A DNA stretch of 64,000 nt from Vanessa cardui. Its lineage: Eukaryota > Arthropoda > Insecta > Lepidoptera > Nymphalidae. Positions within the stretch are counted from its first letter, which is position 1. Each line of letters opens with the position of its first letter. The translations under genes were made by a program, and so were the position numbers. Below are positions 53,003 through 63,655 of the stretch, in pieces. The stretch spans positions 9,878,001 to 9,942,000 of the forward strand of contig NC_061153.1 of assembly GCF_905220365.1 (NCBI RefSeq). Reading direction: 5' to 3'. The notes beneath the pieces were generated by a model, which saw only the letters and a list, made by a program, of their open reading frames with translations, searched no databases and was not told the DNA's origin.

Positions 53003-55791
53003 TTACATTCTGTGTATGGCATTTTGTAAATATATATATATATATATATATTTATTAATTTTATTGTATAAATAAGGACCTAAATATAGAAACAATTGTT
53101 TGATGAATTTAAATTTCGGAAAGGGTACGTGACAAATCAGATCATTACGGCGATTCAGTCTATCACCGATGTAAGGGGTATTGGAGTGCTGACGAAGAAT
53201 AGTGTCCAAGATGAATAATTGTCTCACATTGAGTACACTACATTCTTTGTATAATTGTGAGGTTGGATAAAGTATTGGTTTAAATGTACTAACTTTAAGG
53301 ATTGCCCTTTGAGCTACTTCTAGGGGCTTGAGAGTTGTTTTCGGAATACCACCCCAACATGAAATACAATAAGTAATCAGAGACTGACATAAAGCGAAAT
53401 AAATGTTACGTATAATTAGGTGATTTGCAATGTCACGAAGGTTTTTGAATATGTATATTAATTTTCGTACTCTACTGGTAAGCAGGTCAACATGAGCTTT
53501 AAAGTTTAAAAATTTAATTATTAAAGGCAATTAAAGTTAAAGAAGTTTTTGGTTGAGACATTAGGCGGATAGAATAGTTAACAAATTTTGTTTTGGAGGG
53601 GTTTAATGTTAGAAAATGGGTGATAAGCCAAGAATTAACAGAATTGAAACCCTGTTGAGCTATTTCCTGGAGATCGTCCCAGGAATTCGCAAAGAAAGAA
53701 ATGGCTGTATCAGCCGCATAAGAAATAATGTTACCATTATTGAGGGACATATTGCATAAGTCGTTAATAAAAATAATAAATAAAGTAGGTCCGATTATAC
53801 TGCCTTGTGGAACACCATAAGAAATCACTGTTATAATCGTTTATTTTGACTATTTGCGATCGACCAGTAAGAAGACTACGAAAGAATTATAGTTGAGTAT
53901 CTCGAACACATATCGCTTCTAGTTTTTGAAGAAGTATGGAGATTGGGACTGTATCAAAAGCTTTTGCAAGGTCAATAAAAATAGTAAGAGCTCTCACAGA
54001 GCTTATTCAGATGGTCTAGAACGAAACTCGTTAATCCATGAACTGCGTCTGCTGTACTTTTCTTTTTACGAAACCCAAATTGCTGTGGCGAAATTAGTTT
54101 GTACTTTTCAAGATAGTTTACCAGTCTGTTATTAGCTAAACGCTCGAGGACCTTGGATAAGGCAGGCAAAACAACGATTGGACGATAATTATTTACAGAA
54201 CGCTTATCTCCACTTTTAAAAATAGGGTGAATTATAGCTTTTTTCAATACGGTTGGAAAACATCCAGTTAAGAAACAATTATTATATGCGACAAAATAGG
54301 AGCTAAAGGAGTTATGTACCTCTTAAGAATGGTAGAAGAAATGCCATCCCAACCCACAGCCGCAGCCGATTTAAGGGACCGGATAGCTGATTGAATTTCA
54401 TCTGTATCTGTAGCCGCTAATACAAACGATGAGAGATTTTTAGATGATGTGGTCGGTGTAGGCTTTCTGTTTGCAGGAAGATATGATTTAATTTTAGACG
54501 CCAATTCACTGGCAACATTAACGAAGAATTTGTTTACTGAGTTGCACGCCACTTTCGGAGAATCTGAAGTTGACAGTAAGAATTGCGAAGAGTTTTGATT
54601 AGCATTGTTGTTATCAATAACTTTTTTGAATACGTTCCAAATTCGCTTCGAATTGTTTCCAGCCTTGTTAAACTTTTGGGTATCGTACAGTTTTTTGGCT
54701 TTCTTTAAAATTTTTGTGCAAAAATTTCTATATCGCGAATAAGTTATTTTAAGAATTGTATTATGTGGCGATTTTTTAAGCTGTCTATACATATTATCTC
54801 TGTTACGCAGACACTTCAACACACCAGGCGTAATCCATGGCCTGAGTATCTTTTGTTTGGAAGGTACTTTGATAATTCTCGCGGTATCAATGGCAGTTAT
54901 TAATAAGTGAACTAGAGAATTAATAGCAGTTTCTGGATCTAATATGTTGAGTATAGAAGAGAAATCAGTTTGGTGAATTGCAAGGTCTAAGGATTTGTAA
55001 TCTACTTTTGTCACTTGTTTTTCTGTGTAATATCGAGTTTTATCATGTTTGATAGCTATCAAAGTAGAACTATGATCAGTGACGGTGGAGTCAAGAACAA
55101 AAGCTTTGGTTGAGCGTTTCGTGCGTAGTAAAATGTGGTCCAGGCACCTCGTGCCTCTTGTCGGAAAGACATGAGCTGGTAGGAATCCATGGAAAGCAAG
55201 ATCGTTTAGATAGCTTATTGAGCGTGTATCGGTAGATAGTATTTTAATATCAATATTCATATCTCCAGTTATTACGACTGATTTAAAGTTATTTAAAGAA
55301 GAAAGAATATGATTTAAAGATAAAAGAAATGAGTCGATGGCTTCATTTGATGGTGATCGGTAGATGCAGAGAACAGCCATATCATCATTGATTTTGATTA
55401 TAAAGCCTGATGTGGAGTTGTTAAAGTCCAATTCCTCGTAAGTAAAACAGTAGTTCGATTTTATATAAGCGATTACTCCGTCACTTTGGTTGATGTGTTT
55501 GGTGGTGTGACATTTTTTATAGTTAGGAATATGAGGTGTTATTTGATTATTATTACAAGCTAGCCAACATTCAGTTAGGACTAAAATGTCACAATCAAAA
55601 GACAGACGTTCAAGTAGACTAGCAAAGTTTAAGTAATTGCAATTAATCGATCTTATATTCTGAGTTATAATTAAAAAATAGTCATCGGGGTTCTGGAGAA
55701 TTATTTTTGATCTCTCTGGAGTGCAGCTATAAGCATCCGATATAGTAAAGTTATCTATGTTATCAAGAATATTTAGATTAACCATGGTCAA
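53003..55791 (-). pseudogene. Element C ORF2: endonuclease-RT, frameshifted, altered active site
   Basis: The first frame (55,791-54,268, 507 codons) covers the endonuclease, LIITQNIRSINCNY, ILVLTECWLACN, VVITGDMNID and TVTDHSSTLIAI (canonical TDH form), then a basic linker (PWITPGVLKCLRNRDNMYRQ) and the RT entry AAVGWDGISSTILKRY. After a frame change: VNNYRPIVVLPALSKVLERL and QQFGFRKKKSTADA (54,247-53,972). Motif A at about 53,940 is recognisable only as pieces. The next frame (53,828-53,514) has motif B YGVPQGSIIGPTLFIIFIND, but motif C reads ISYAADTAISFF, with Ala replacing the first catalytic Asp. The C-terminus is at 53,530-53,003. Confidence 0.82.
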
Positions 55792-56213
55792 GGTTGAAAT
55801 AATTATGGGTTAAATAAATGTACTGTAAGCTTACCTTAACATTTGGAGAGAAAAAAGTTAACAACGTTTTTAAAAGTAAGAATGTGGGTAGATAGACATC
55901 ATTACTTAAATTAATGAATAATAATTGTATCTGTAATTTAGTTCGGTATAATTGATTTAAATTGTTTAATTTGAACCTAGAGAACGAGTGTATTATAGAT
56001 GTATGTATAATTTATTGACATTTCAAATAAAATCAAAATATAAAAATGTAAGTATGTAGTAAGATTGTGTGATAGTGTACTTAAAACTAAGATGTGTGTA
56101 GCGCTTAAATAAAGTAATATTAATAAATTGTAACTTAATCTAGTAGTTGTATAAAAATAAATGAGAACAGAATTAAGAACTATATTAAAATATAAATACT
56201 TATTATAACCTAG
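55792..56213 (-). other. Element C inter-ORF spacer
   Basis: 422 bases between ORF1 and ORF2, AT-rich, without a gene or obvious motif. Confidence 0.6.
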
Positions 56214-57146
56214 TCATGTTTTCAATTTCAATTGTTCTAATTGACTTTCGTTTTTGATTATAATATAGGGACTGGCACTGTCTTTTCTTATTAAAATACG
56301 TCCGTTCGAAGTCCAACAATATGCGTAATTATTTGACTTGGCAAATTCACGGGTAACGTAAAATAGTTTTCTAGCTTGTACCGTCAGAAGCTCAGTAATG
56401 TACACTGGCGTTTTTTCCCCTGTTAGACCCATCATGTATGAATTTATTTTATTCTTAGAGTTATTGTTGTTGTACTCCTTAACGGTTTTTAAAAAGTAGG
56501 TTTTATTTAGAGTATTTGAAAATTCTAAAATAATTGATGAAGTTTTACTCGTTTGTTTTGAGTATTGCCTTGATACGTCTCGAATATCTAATGTATGGAA
56601 ATCAATATTAAGCGCCGTAGAAAGCTGCTTAATCATGGAGTATTGGTTTTCTTTTGTTTCTTTTGGCATTTTAGGAACATTTCTCAGTTCTACACATGTT
56701 TTTATTGAATGGCGGTCTAGATTGTCTATTTTTTCTTCGAGTAGACTCAATTTTGTTGATAAAGAGAACTTTTCTCTTTCTAATCCAGTTATTTTATTTT
56801 CTAAGGAAGTAAGTTGTTCTGACAGGCTTGTCATAGATTTTTCAATTTCCGTATTTGTATTTCCAATTGTTGAATATTGTTTTTTTATTTCCAACATATA
56901 ATTTTCAAATTGTATCATACGCTTATTTTGGCCCGTAAAAAATTCCGATATAATATCTCTTATTTCTTTTTTAAAATATAGTTCGTCAATAAGATCATCA
57001 TTCGAGATACAGCGTCGCTTTGCGCGTTGGGTGACGCAGGTAAAGTTTGGGGATATTTGCTCGTCTGTGTTAAGTTTTCTTAAGTCTGACTCTGATCGTG
57101 AAGGTGTTGTATGCGGCGCACATGAGCTAGGAGGAGTCTTGTACAT
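56214..57146 (-). CDS. Element C ORF1 protein: coiled-coil, RRM-like, FP25-like C-terminus
   Basis: 310 residues, uninterrupted. A basic/Ser-rich N-terminus (1-50) is followed by a long heptad-like coiled coil at about 75-148 (MTSLSEQLTSLENKITGLER, LSLLEEKIDNLDR). The RRM-like block lies at about 150-235 (CVELRNVPKM). The C-terminal module (about 245-310) reads VYITELLTVQARKLFYVTRE and YCWTSNGRILIR, like LINE ORF1 and baculovirus FP25-type proteins. This layout forms trimers that coat element RNA. The ATG at 57,146 is the first of the frame. Open although ORF2 is dead, so it may still be translatable. Confidence 0.8.
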   Translation of the reverse strand: MYKTPPSSCAPHTTPSRSESDLRKLNTDEQISPNFTCVTQRAKRRCISNDDLIDELYFKKEIRDIISEFFTGQNKRMIQFENYMLEIKKQYSTIGNTNTEIEKSMTSLSEQLTSLENKITGLEREKFSLSTKLSLLEEKIDNLDRHSIKTCVELRNVPKMPKETKENQYSMIKQLSTALNIDFHTLDIRDVSRQYSKQTSKTSSIILEFSNTLNKTYFLKTVKEYNNNNSKNKINSYMMGLTGEKTPVYITELLTVQARKLFYVTREFAKSNNYAYCWTSNGRILIRKDSASPYIIIKNESQLEQLKLKT

Positions 57147-57455
57147 TGCTGTAATGATCCTAAGCCTTTGAGAGATATAGATGGCCGTTACAGTAACCGT
57201 TGGGCATATTCGAGCGATCGTATTGGTATTCGCTTAATATTAAAAGGTGAGTGCGTAAGTATTGTATGGAATTAGATGCCACTATGCGTACACGCAGGCT
57301 CCTCCCAAACGGCAACACCCACTGCTTCAATTGTTTTCAACAATGGGCGGGTGCAATGGGCAGATAAGCAAAAACCAATTGTATAATTGGTTGCTAGTAG
57401 ATGAGTATGGTAGTGGTGGTAGCAATAGTGTTTGTGCAACGTTAAGCTCACCGTC
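57147..57455 (-). other. Element C 5' UTR
   Basis: About 300 bases before ORF1, less AT-rich than the spacers, with cgagcgatcgtattgg-like stretches. No gene. The open frame on the other strand at 57,262-57,543 lacks any recognisable motif and runs into the A7 tail. Confidence 0.5.
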
Positions 57456-57546
57456 GTATTATTTTATTTATTTAATTATTTATTTATGTACCAACAGAGT
57501 ATACAGAGAATTATATAAATTAAAAATGTGTACAAAGGGATAACTT

Positions 57547-57562
57547 ATCTGTAACAAGAGAT
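57547..57562 (-). ncRNA. Family A 3'-UTR hairpin (A7, imperfect)
   Basis: Stem atctct/acagat with loop tgtt on the minus strand; five of six pairs form and one position mismatches. Preceded by tctggaagag as in the other copies, but the downstream ccgcc block is altered. Confidence 0.55.
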
Positions 57563-57681
57563 CTCTTCCAGAAACCCTGAATCTAGTGGAGATTATTTGT
57601 AATACATATTTATGGTGTAGGTACAATATCAATTAGTTTTATATTATAAAATTCAAGTAGACTTAACGATAAATTAATATA

Positions 57682-60600
57682 TTACACACTAAATACAAAT
57701 AAATACATTAATATATACCTATATATATATACATACATACATATACACACACACAAATATATATATACATATAAATACATACATATAAAATAAATTAAAC
57801 TTAAGTGGAAAGAAAGTGTTGCTTGACTTATTGTAACATTATTATAGAAAATACTATCTGGAAAAGAGTTCCATAGGCGAGCGGCAACAACGGAAAACGA
57901 GTAACCATAGGAAGTAGTATTAAATGATGGTACCTCAAGAGTTTTCGACGCCACACATGCGCGTACTGGTCTTTCACGAGCAGGACAGAACAGAAAACGC
58001 TCATGTAGGTAATCAGGGCTACCATGTTTTAATATTTTAAAAAGAAGCGTTAATATGTGCAAGCTCCGGCGAAGTCGGATAGGAAGCTACTGTAACTGAC
58101 GTCGATATTGAGAAATGTGATCAAATTTGCGCAGACCGTAAATGAAACGAATGCACAAATTTTGAAGTCTATCTAGTTTGTCAAGTAGCTCATCATTCGC
58201 ATCAAGATAGCAAACATCAGCGTAGTCCAGGATGGGAAGAAGAAGGGATTGTGCAAGTAAAATTTTTGTTTTGATAGGAAGGAAATTCTGCAAACGTTTT
58301 AGAGAATGCAGAGAGAAATGGACACGTTTACTGACTTCGTTAACCTGAGCTCTCCATGATAAATTGCAATCTATGACTAACCCCAGATTACAAGCTTGGT
58401 CACTATATGCAATTTGAGTTCCACCATAGACAATTGATGGTACAATATCCCAATTAATCTTGCTACGTAACTGTCTGGTACCTATTATCAATGCCTTCGA
58501 CTTCAAGGGATTAACAAGAAGCCCAAAGGATGCAGCCCAGTTCTTAATTTTTGCAAGATCATAATTTGTATCATGTATGGTCGAACACAGATTTGATAAG
58601 GTGGCGTGTCTATAAAGTTGTAAATCGTCTACATAGAGATGGTAGTGAGAAGAAATAACTTTGGTAATTTCATTAATGAAGATTGAAAACAGAAGAGGAG
58701 AAAGTACGCCGCCTTGCGGAACGCCAGCAGAGAGATCAGCCCAGTCCGAGGAAGCCTCATCAGACTTTACTATCTGCCGACGACCACGAAGATAAGATTA
58801 GAACCAATCAATCACAGGTTGAGCAAAGTTAAGTGAGCGAAGGATACCAAGCAATACATCAAAGTCGACTGAATTAAAGGCATTGCTAAAATCGAGCAAA
58901 ATGAGAATAGTAAACTCTCTTTTGTCCATTGCAAAGCGAATGTCTTCAGTGACTTTAAGCAGTGCGGTGGAAGTACTGTGACCGGAACGGAAACCGGATT
59001 GAAAAGGGCTAAGATGATTATGTGTTAGGAATTCTGACATTTGCTTACGTACAACGTCTTCAAGGATTTTTGATAGGATAGGCAAAATAGAGATGGGACG
59101 AAATGGTGAAAATGAAGAGGGATTTGATATTTTAGGTAAAGGAATCACGTGTGCTAACTTCCAAACTGTTGGAAAGGTATTGGATTCAAAGGAAAAGTTT
59201 ATAATGTGAGTAATAACAGGGTTTAAGGAGTCAAGGACAGGTATTAACATATCCCGACTAATGTTGTCATTACCAACCGCCTTGGAAGTGATAGACAGGA
59301 TGCTTCTCTTGACTTCGCTCTCTGTGACTGTATGAAAATTAAAAGGAATACAATTAGGCTTGATGGCGTTCACCATCTTTAACAATGTTTCAGCCTTCGT
59401 AGAAGCTGAAATTGTTAAATTAAAGAAAAATGTTTATTTAGAGAATTCAGATCAAATGAATGTTGAGAAGATTTTGAGGGATTACCCACGTCTAAGGAGT
59501 TAAAAAATCTCCACATTTGTGAAGTGGTCAGTTTATCGATGGAGGAGTGGATGAAACGGCGGTAAACATCTCTACACATCCTATTGCAGAGATTTCGCAA
59601 TTTTTTGTATGTCGCAATATTGAGGTCAGTAGGATTCCTTTTAGAGACTCTCTTGGCTCTGTCACGTTTTGCCATAATATTTTTAATATTTTGAGTAAGC
59701 CAAGGTGCGGGTAGATGTTTTACCTTAATTTTCCTAATTGGAGCGTGCTTGTCATACAATTTTGTCAAAGATTCGTTAAAATAGGCCACCTTATCGTCAA
59801 CATTCGTAAACGCATACACATTATTCCAGTCAATACTATTGGCGTCATAACATAAATTTGCAGTATTTATATTTTTCATATTGCGTCTTATAATTGTTTT
59901 GGTCTTGCGCTTTGAGAAGGAGAGTTTATAGCTAACGAAGAGTAAATCATGGAAGGAGAAAGGAGCTGTAAGCTGACCATGAGCTGACACACTGTGAGGG
60001 TTGGAGACAATAATGACATCAAGAAGAGACGGAGTACAATTAGGTGAAAAATGAGTTTCTGAGAGAGGAAGAATAGTATAATTAAAAGAAGACACGATAG
60101 ATTTTAGATTTGTCGCTCTGTGATCATTTTTCACGAGACAAGTGTTAAGATCACCCATTATGATCACATGTTCATAAGAAGGTGAAAGTTTCTCAAGAAG
60201 GTCTTCAAAGGTGTTAAAATAGTTAATATTTAAGGAAGGACAATAGAGGACCCCTAAAAGGAGTTTAGTGTGATGGGAAGAAATTTCTATGAAGAGATAT
60301 TCAAGGATGTTAGGGGAAAGGTTTGAGGATTGTTGTATTAATCGAAAGGGTATATTATTTCGTAAGAAAATGCAAACACCTCCCCCTCTCTGAGAAACTC
60401 TGTCATTACGAATTAGAGTGAAATCCGGTAAAGTGTAAAGAGTCGGAGGAAGAGAAGGTTTTAACCAAGACTCAGAAACAAGGATACCGTCGACCTGCAC
60501 GTTGCTAAATGATGCGAGAAAATCAGAGTAATGTGCCGGAATACTTTGCGCATTTATATGTATAAAATTAAGACCATTAGAATTGCAGAAAAAGATAGAA

Positions 60601-60728
60601 TTTAATTGTGAATCAACGGTCAAGCCTTCACTATCAAAAGATTGATTATGGCTAGAAACACTACGGAAATCATCAGAGGAGCATGAAAAGAAATCATCAT
60701 TTATACAAGCATTACTTAAGTCAGACAT
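57682..60728 (-). pseudogene. Family A ORF2 (A7), frameshift plus two nonsense codons
   Basis: The first frame (60,728-59,415) is the Ser/Asp leader and endonuclease: IHINAQSIPAHYSDFL, LVSESWLKPSL, IMGDLNTCLVKND (relatives GDFN), FSFHDLLFVSYK, and the linker RNLCNRMCRDVYRRFI. A frame change near 59,400 leads to the RT frame (59,385-57,682): VGNDNISRDMLIPV, RPISILPILSKILEDVV, QSGFRSGHSTSTAL and ILLDFSNAFNSVD, an in-frame stop at 58,798, then GVPQGGVLSPLLFSIF and motif C LYVDDLQLYRH (YVDD, not YADD). A second in-frame stop at 58,087 precedes the C-terminal tail LWNSFPDSIFYNN. Three disabling changes. Confidence 0.85.
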
Positions 60729-60944
60729 ATAGATATAAAATAAATATTAATATATAAATATATATACCTTAATCTAAATAAAAGAAATAGCAAAAACAAG
60801 CGAAATAAAAAAACTATTAATCACAAGCGATACAAATAATCCCCCACATTATTTGTCCCTGGCTTAATAAATATTAAACGCGATACTCTTTCAAAGATTC
60901 ATTGCCTGCCAATATGTAAGGACACTTCATTTTCTTTCACCCTG

Positions 60945-62471
60945 GTGAGTGATGCTGACGTTCAGAAACGTATTATGGCAATTAAATCAAAAGCGATTGG
61001 ATGTGATGAGATAGGTCGCACGATGATTTTACACATTTTAGAAACATTATTGCCTTTAATAACCCACATTATTAATTTTTCCTTACGCACTGGTACTTTT
61101 CCCGAACTGTGGCGAAAAGCCTTAGTTCTACCACAAGCTAAGATTCCAAATCTCTCTACGCCTTCCCATTATCGTCCTATTTCCATCCTTCCTTTTCTCT
61201 CAAAAATTTTGGAATCCATTGTCCACTTTCAATTATCCGAATATCTGTTGTCCTGTGACTTATTAAATCCACTTCAGTCTGGTTTTCGCCATTGCCATAG
61301 CACTACTACTGCACTAATTAAAGTTACCGAGGATATTACAGAGGGGATGGAAAACAAGACTGTGACGATTCTCATACTTATCGATATTAGTAACGCGTTT
61401 AATGCAGTCGATCATGACTTATTACTCTCTCTTACATCTCGCATAAACATCTCAGACATCGCTCTCCAGTGGTTTTCTTCTTATCTTCGGGGACGCAAGC
61501 AAGCAACTTGTGTTGGAACCGATAGATCGGACTGGTGCGATGTTGCTGCTGGTGTTCCTCAAGGCGGTATTCTTTCTCCACTACTATTTTCATTATTTAT
61601 TAACTCTATTTCCTCAATTCTTTCATGCCAGTACCATCTTTATGCCGACGACTTGCAGCTTTATAAACAGTGCAGCGTAAACCACCTGGTTGACACTATT
61701 TCCGCCCTTAATAACGATCTCTCTCGTATTGCCTCTTGGTCAAAAAATTATGGAATTAGTGTTAACCCATCAAAATGCCAAGCTATTATTATTGGGAGCC
61801 CTAGACAGTTAGCTTTAATTCAAAGCCTACCACCCTTACCTGATTTATTATTTAATAACACTGTTATACCTATTTCATCTAAGGTTAAAGATTTGGGTGT
61901 TTTAATCGATAACTCGTTGAAATGGTCTGACCAAGTCAATGAGGTTTCGTGTAAGTTTTATGCCACGCTACACTCCATCATGAGCTTTAAAAACTTTTTG
62001 CCTATTAAATAAAAAATCCAACTGGTAAATTGTCTGTTGTTACCAATTATAGATTATGGTGATGCATGTTACCCCGATCTTAATGTAACACTTTTAAGTA
62101 AACTCGAAAGATTGCATAACACCTGCATACGATTTATATATGGCCTCCGTAAATTTGAGCACATTTTTTCATATCGGTTAATGCTTAATTGGCTACCTAT
62201 TAAAGATCGTAGGCATTTAAGAATACTATGTATTCTACACTCTCTTGTTTATAATCCACTTGCTCCTTGTTATCTTCAGTCCAAATTTAATTTTCTTTCC
62301 GATACTCATGTTAGGCATCTTCGTTCTTCTCATAACCTTCTTCTTTCTATTCCTCCTCACACATCTGGTTTTATATCTAATTCTTTCACTGTCAACGCTA
62401 TACGACTTTGGAATGAATTACCAGTCGTCATCAGAGAAACGTCCTCTAGAGATTTGTTCAAAATAGGGTAA
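60945..62471 (+). pseudogene. Family A ORF2 RT part (A8), one nonsense codon
   Basis: One frame from upstream of 60,945 to 62,471, interrupted by a single in-frame TAA at 62,010-62,012. RT motifs: IGCDEIGRTMILHIL, RPISILPFLSKILESIV, QSGFRHCHSTTTAL, motif A LILIDISNAFNAVD, motif B AGVPQGGILSPLLFSLFIN and motif C YADDLQLYKQ, all with catalytic residues. After the stop: LLPIIDYGDACYPDLN, RLHNTCIRFIYGLRKF and IRLWNELPVVIRETSS. The last codons differ from relatives (frame change near 62,465). No endonuclease. Confidence 0.83.
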
Positions 62472-62792
62472 AACAATTTTTCTTAAAGAAATATAAGTCT
62501 TAGCTTTTATCGCCTTTTTTGGTTTCGTTCCCTTTTATTTAAGCTGTTATTATTACACTGTACATTTAGTATTATTGTTAACTTTTTGTTACTTTATCAT
62601 TAGTATATTATTAAATGTATGTTATATGTATATATTTATAATATATATTTATGTAAGTGTGTATATGTTTATATATATATGTGTATATATATGTATGTAT
62701 GTGTGTATTTGTATAATGTAATTCGATATAAGGATGGCTTTATGCATCTACTGTACGCTCTTTCTTGCACGTGCTAAGGTTGGCTGGTAGAT

Positions 62793-62808
62793 AAGGCTAT
62801 ATAGCTTT
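62793..62808 (+). ncRNA. Family A 3'-UTR hairpin (A8)
   Basis: Stem aaggct/agcttt with loop atat: five Watson-Crick pairs and one G-U. Preceded by ggctggtagat and followed by aagcccgcc. The stem sequence differs from A1 at several positions, yet pairing is kept. Confidence 0.7.
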
Positions 62809-62880
62809 AAGCCCGCCTTTTGCTCAATTTATTTTTTGTGAAATAGTTGTGCAATAAAGTGAATAAATAAAATAAATACA

Positions 62881-63314
62881 TAACAAAAAGAGAAACAAAG
62901 AAGAAAGAAAAAAAAAACAGGCTATATCTATGCTACATATCTACTAATTATACATATGATGACACTAATATTTTGAAATTCTAAATAGCAGCTACAAAAT
63001 AGATATATAATACAAGATAGATATTAAATAGATATCTATTTTAAAAAATTAAAATGCAAAGAAAAAGAAACACAGCTGCTTATTCACCACAAAGATAAAA
63101 ATTTTCAAGCAGAATATCCGAACGCTAATCTGCTGTCAAGCGTGTTAATGTCAGTTGTCACACGTCAGTGTTTTGACTGTTATTCAAGTACCTTGTCTTT
63201 GAGGTTAAATTGTACTGGTTAAAAACAATTTGAAGAATTTGACGAATTTTTAGACTACCGACTCGTACATAAGAAAAAAAAAATAAGAGTAACATATTAT
63301 TAATTGGCGGTTTT
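62881..63314. other. AT-rich spacer, nothing recognised
   Basis: About 430 bases with A-runs, no supportable gene. agatatctattt-like repeats near 62,995-63,045 form a weak palindromic cluster. The short minus frame at 63,158-63,403 runs into the neighbouring element ends and is not called. Confidence 0.4.
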
Positions 63315-63369
63315 TCGCTTGCGTTAGCTTTGGTTGACACACGTGTTAGTGAGATATCTGTGTTATAAT
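63315..63369 (+). mobile_element. I-type LINE 5' end fragment
   Basis: About 55 bases from tcgcttgcgttagctttggt to gatatctgtgttata, matching the 5' UTR starts of I-a and I-b. It is cut by the 3' end of the PLE. The remainder of the I-type copy may lie beyond the PLE outside the window. Confidence 0.8.
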
Positions 63370-63458
63370 AATGTTGTCTTAAATTTTCGCGATTATTACA
63401 CATTTAAATAAAACTAATTATAACGGATGAATCGCGTATATTAATTATTTTTAAACAT

Positions 63459-63498
63459 CCCGACGTTTCGAGCACTTTGCAGTGTTCGTGGTCACGGG
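63459..63498 (-). ncRNA. Hammerhead-ribozyme-like motif (PLE at window end)
   Basis: A 40-nt motif identical to 45,182-45,221: outer cccg/cggg pair, inner cact-gcaa-agtg hairpin and cgaaacgtc junction. It lies about 158 nt downstream of the GIY-YIG stop codon. Confidence 0.45.
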
Positions 63499-63655
63499 TA
63501 GACTAAGATGACATTTGTCTATTTGAAGAATAAGGGAAATATTATTAACAACTACCGCCAACGATTTCTCAATTGATATCTTGAGTAACGTTCCGGTTGC
63601 ACGCAGAAGGCACTAACTGTATCTTTAGGTCTTGCAGTCTGTTGGATTTGGGATT

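Larger units (their letters stand above)
52420..57455 (-). mobile_element. Element C: full-length two-ORF LINE
   Basis: Minus strand: 5' UTR (about 57,455-57,147), intact ORF1 (57,146-56,214), inter-ORF spacer (56,213-55,792), broken ORF2 (55,791-53,003), 3' UTR (53,002-about 52,445) and an (AAT)n-type tail, seen as ataataata at about 52,421-52,441. Layout and RT wording fit the jockey/CR1 superfamily and differ from family A. A7 begins directly at its 5' side. Confidence 0.75.
57456..60850 (-). mobile_element. Element A7: 5'-truncated, diverged family A copy
   Basis: Minus strand: short spacer (60,729-about 60,850), ORF2 (60,728-57,682), 3' UTR with the family hairpin, and an (AAAT)n-like tail (about 57,460-57,486). 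No ORF1. It shares the family's leader, SFHD endonuclease motif and 3' UTR but is more diverged from A4 than A2 or A5. Its 5' side meets the 5' side of A8, which points the other way. Confidence 0.75.
60857..62880 (+). mobile_element. Element A8: 5'-truncated family A copy, head-to-head with A7
   Basis: Plus strand. It starts inside ORF2 just before the RT (NIKRDTLSKIHCLP at about 60,873), then RT, C-terminus, and a 3' UTR (62,472-about 62,855) with hairpin, ccgccttttgc and caataaagtg, ending in an aataaataaa-type tail. ORF1 and endonuclease are missing. Confidence 0.75.

Noticed and set aside
57262..57543. 93-codon plus-strand frame
   Set aside because: Antisense to the element C 5' UTR and runs across the junction into the A7 tail; no motif.
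57456..62880. A7/A8 as one element inverted by twin priming
   Set aside because: A7 has its own complete ORF2, 3' UTR and tail, and A8 has another 3' UTR and tail; they are two insertions.
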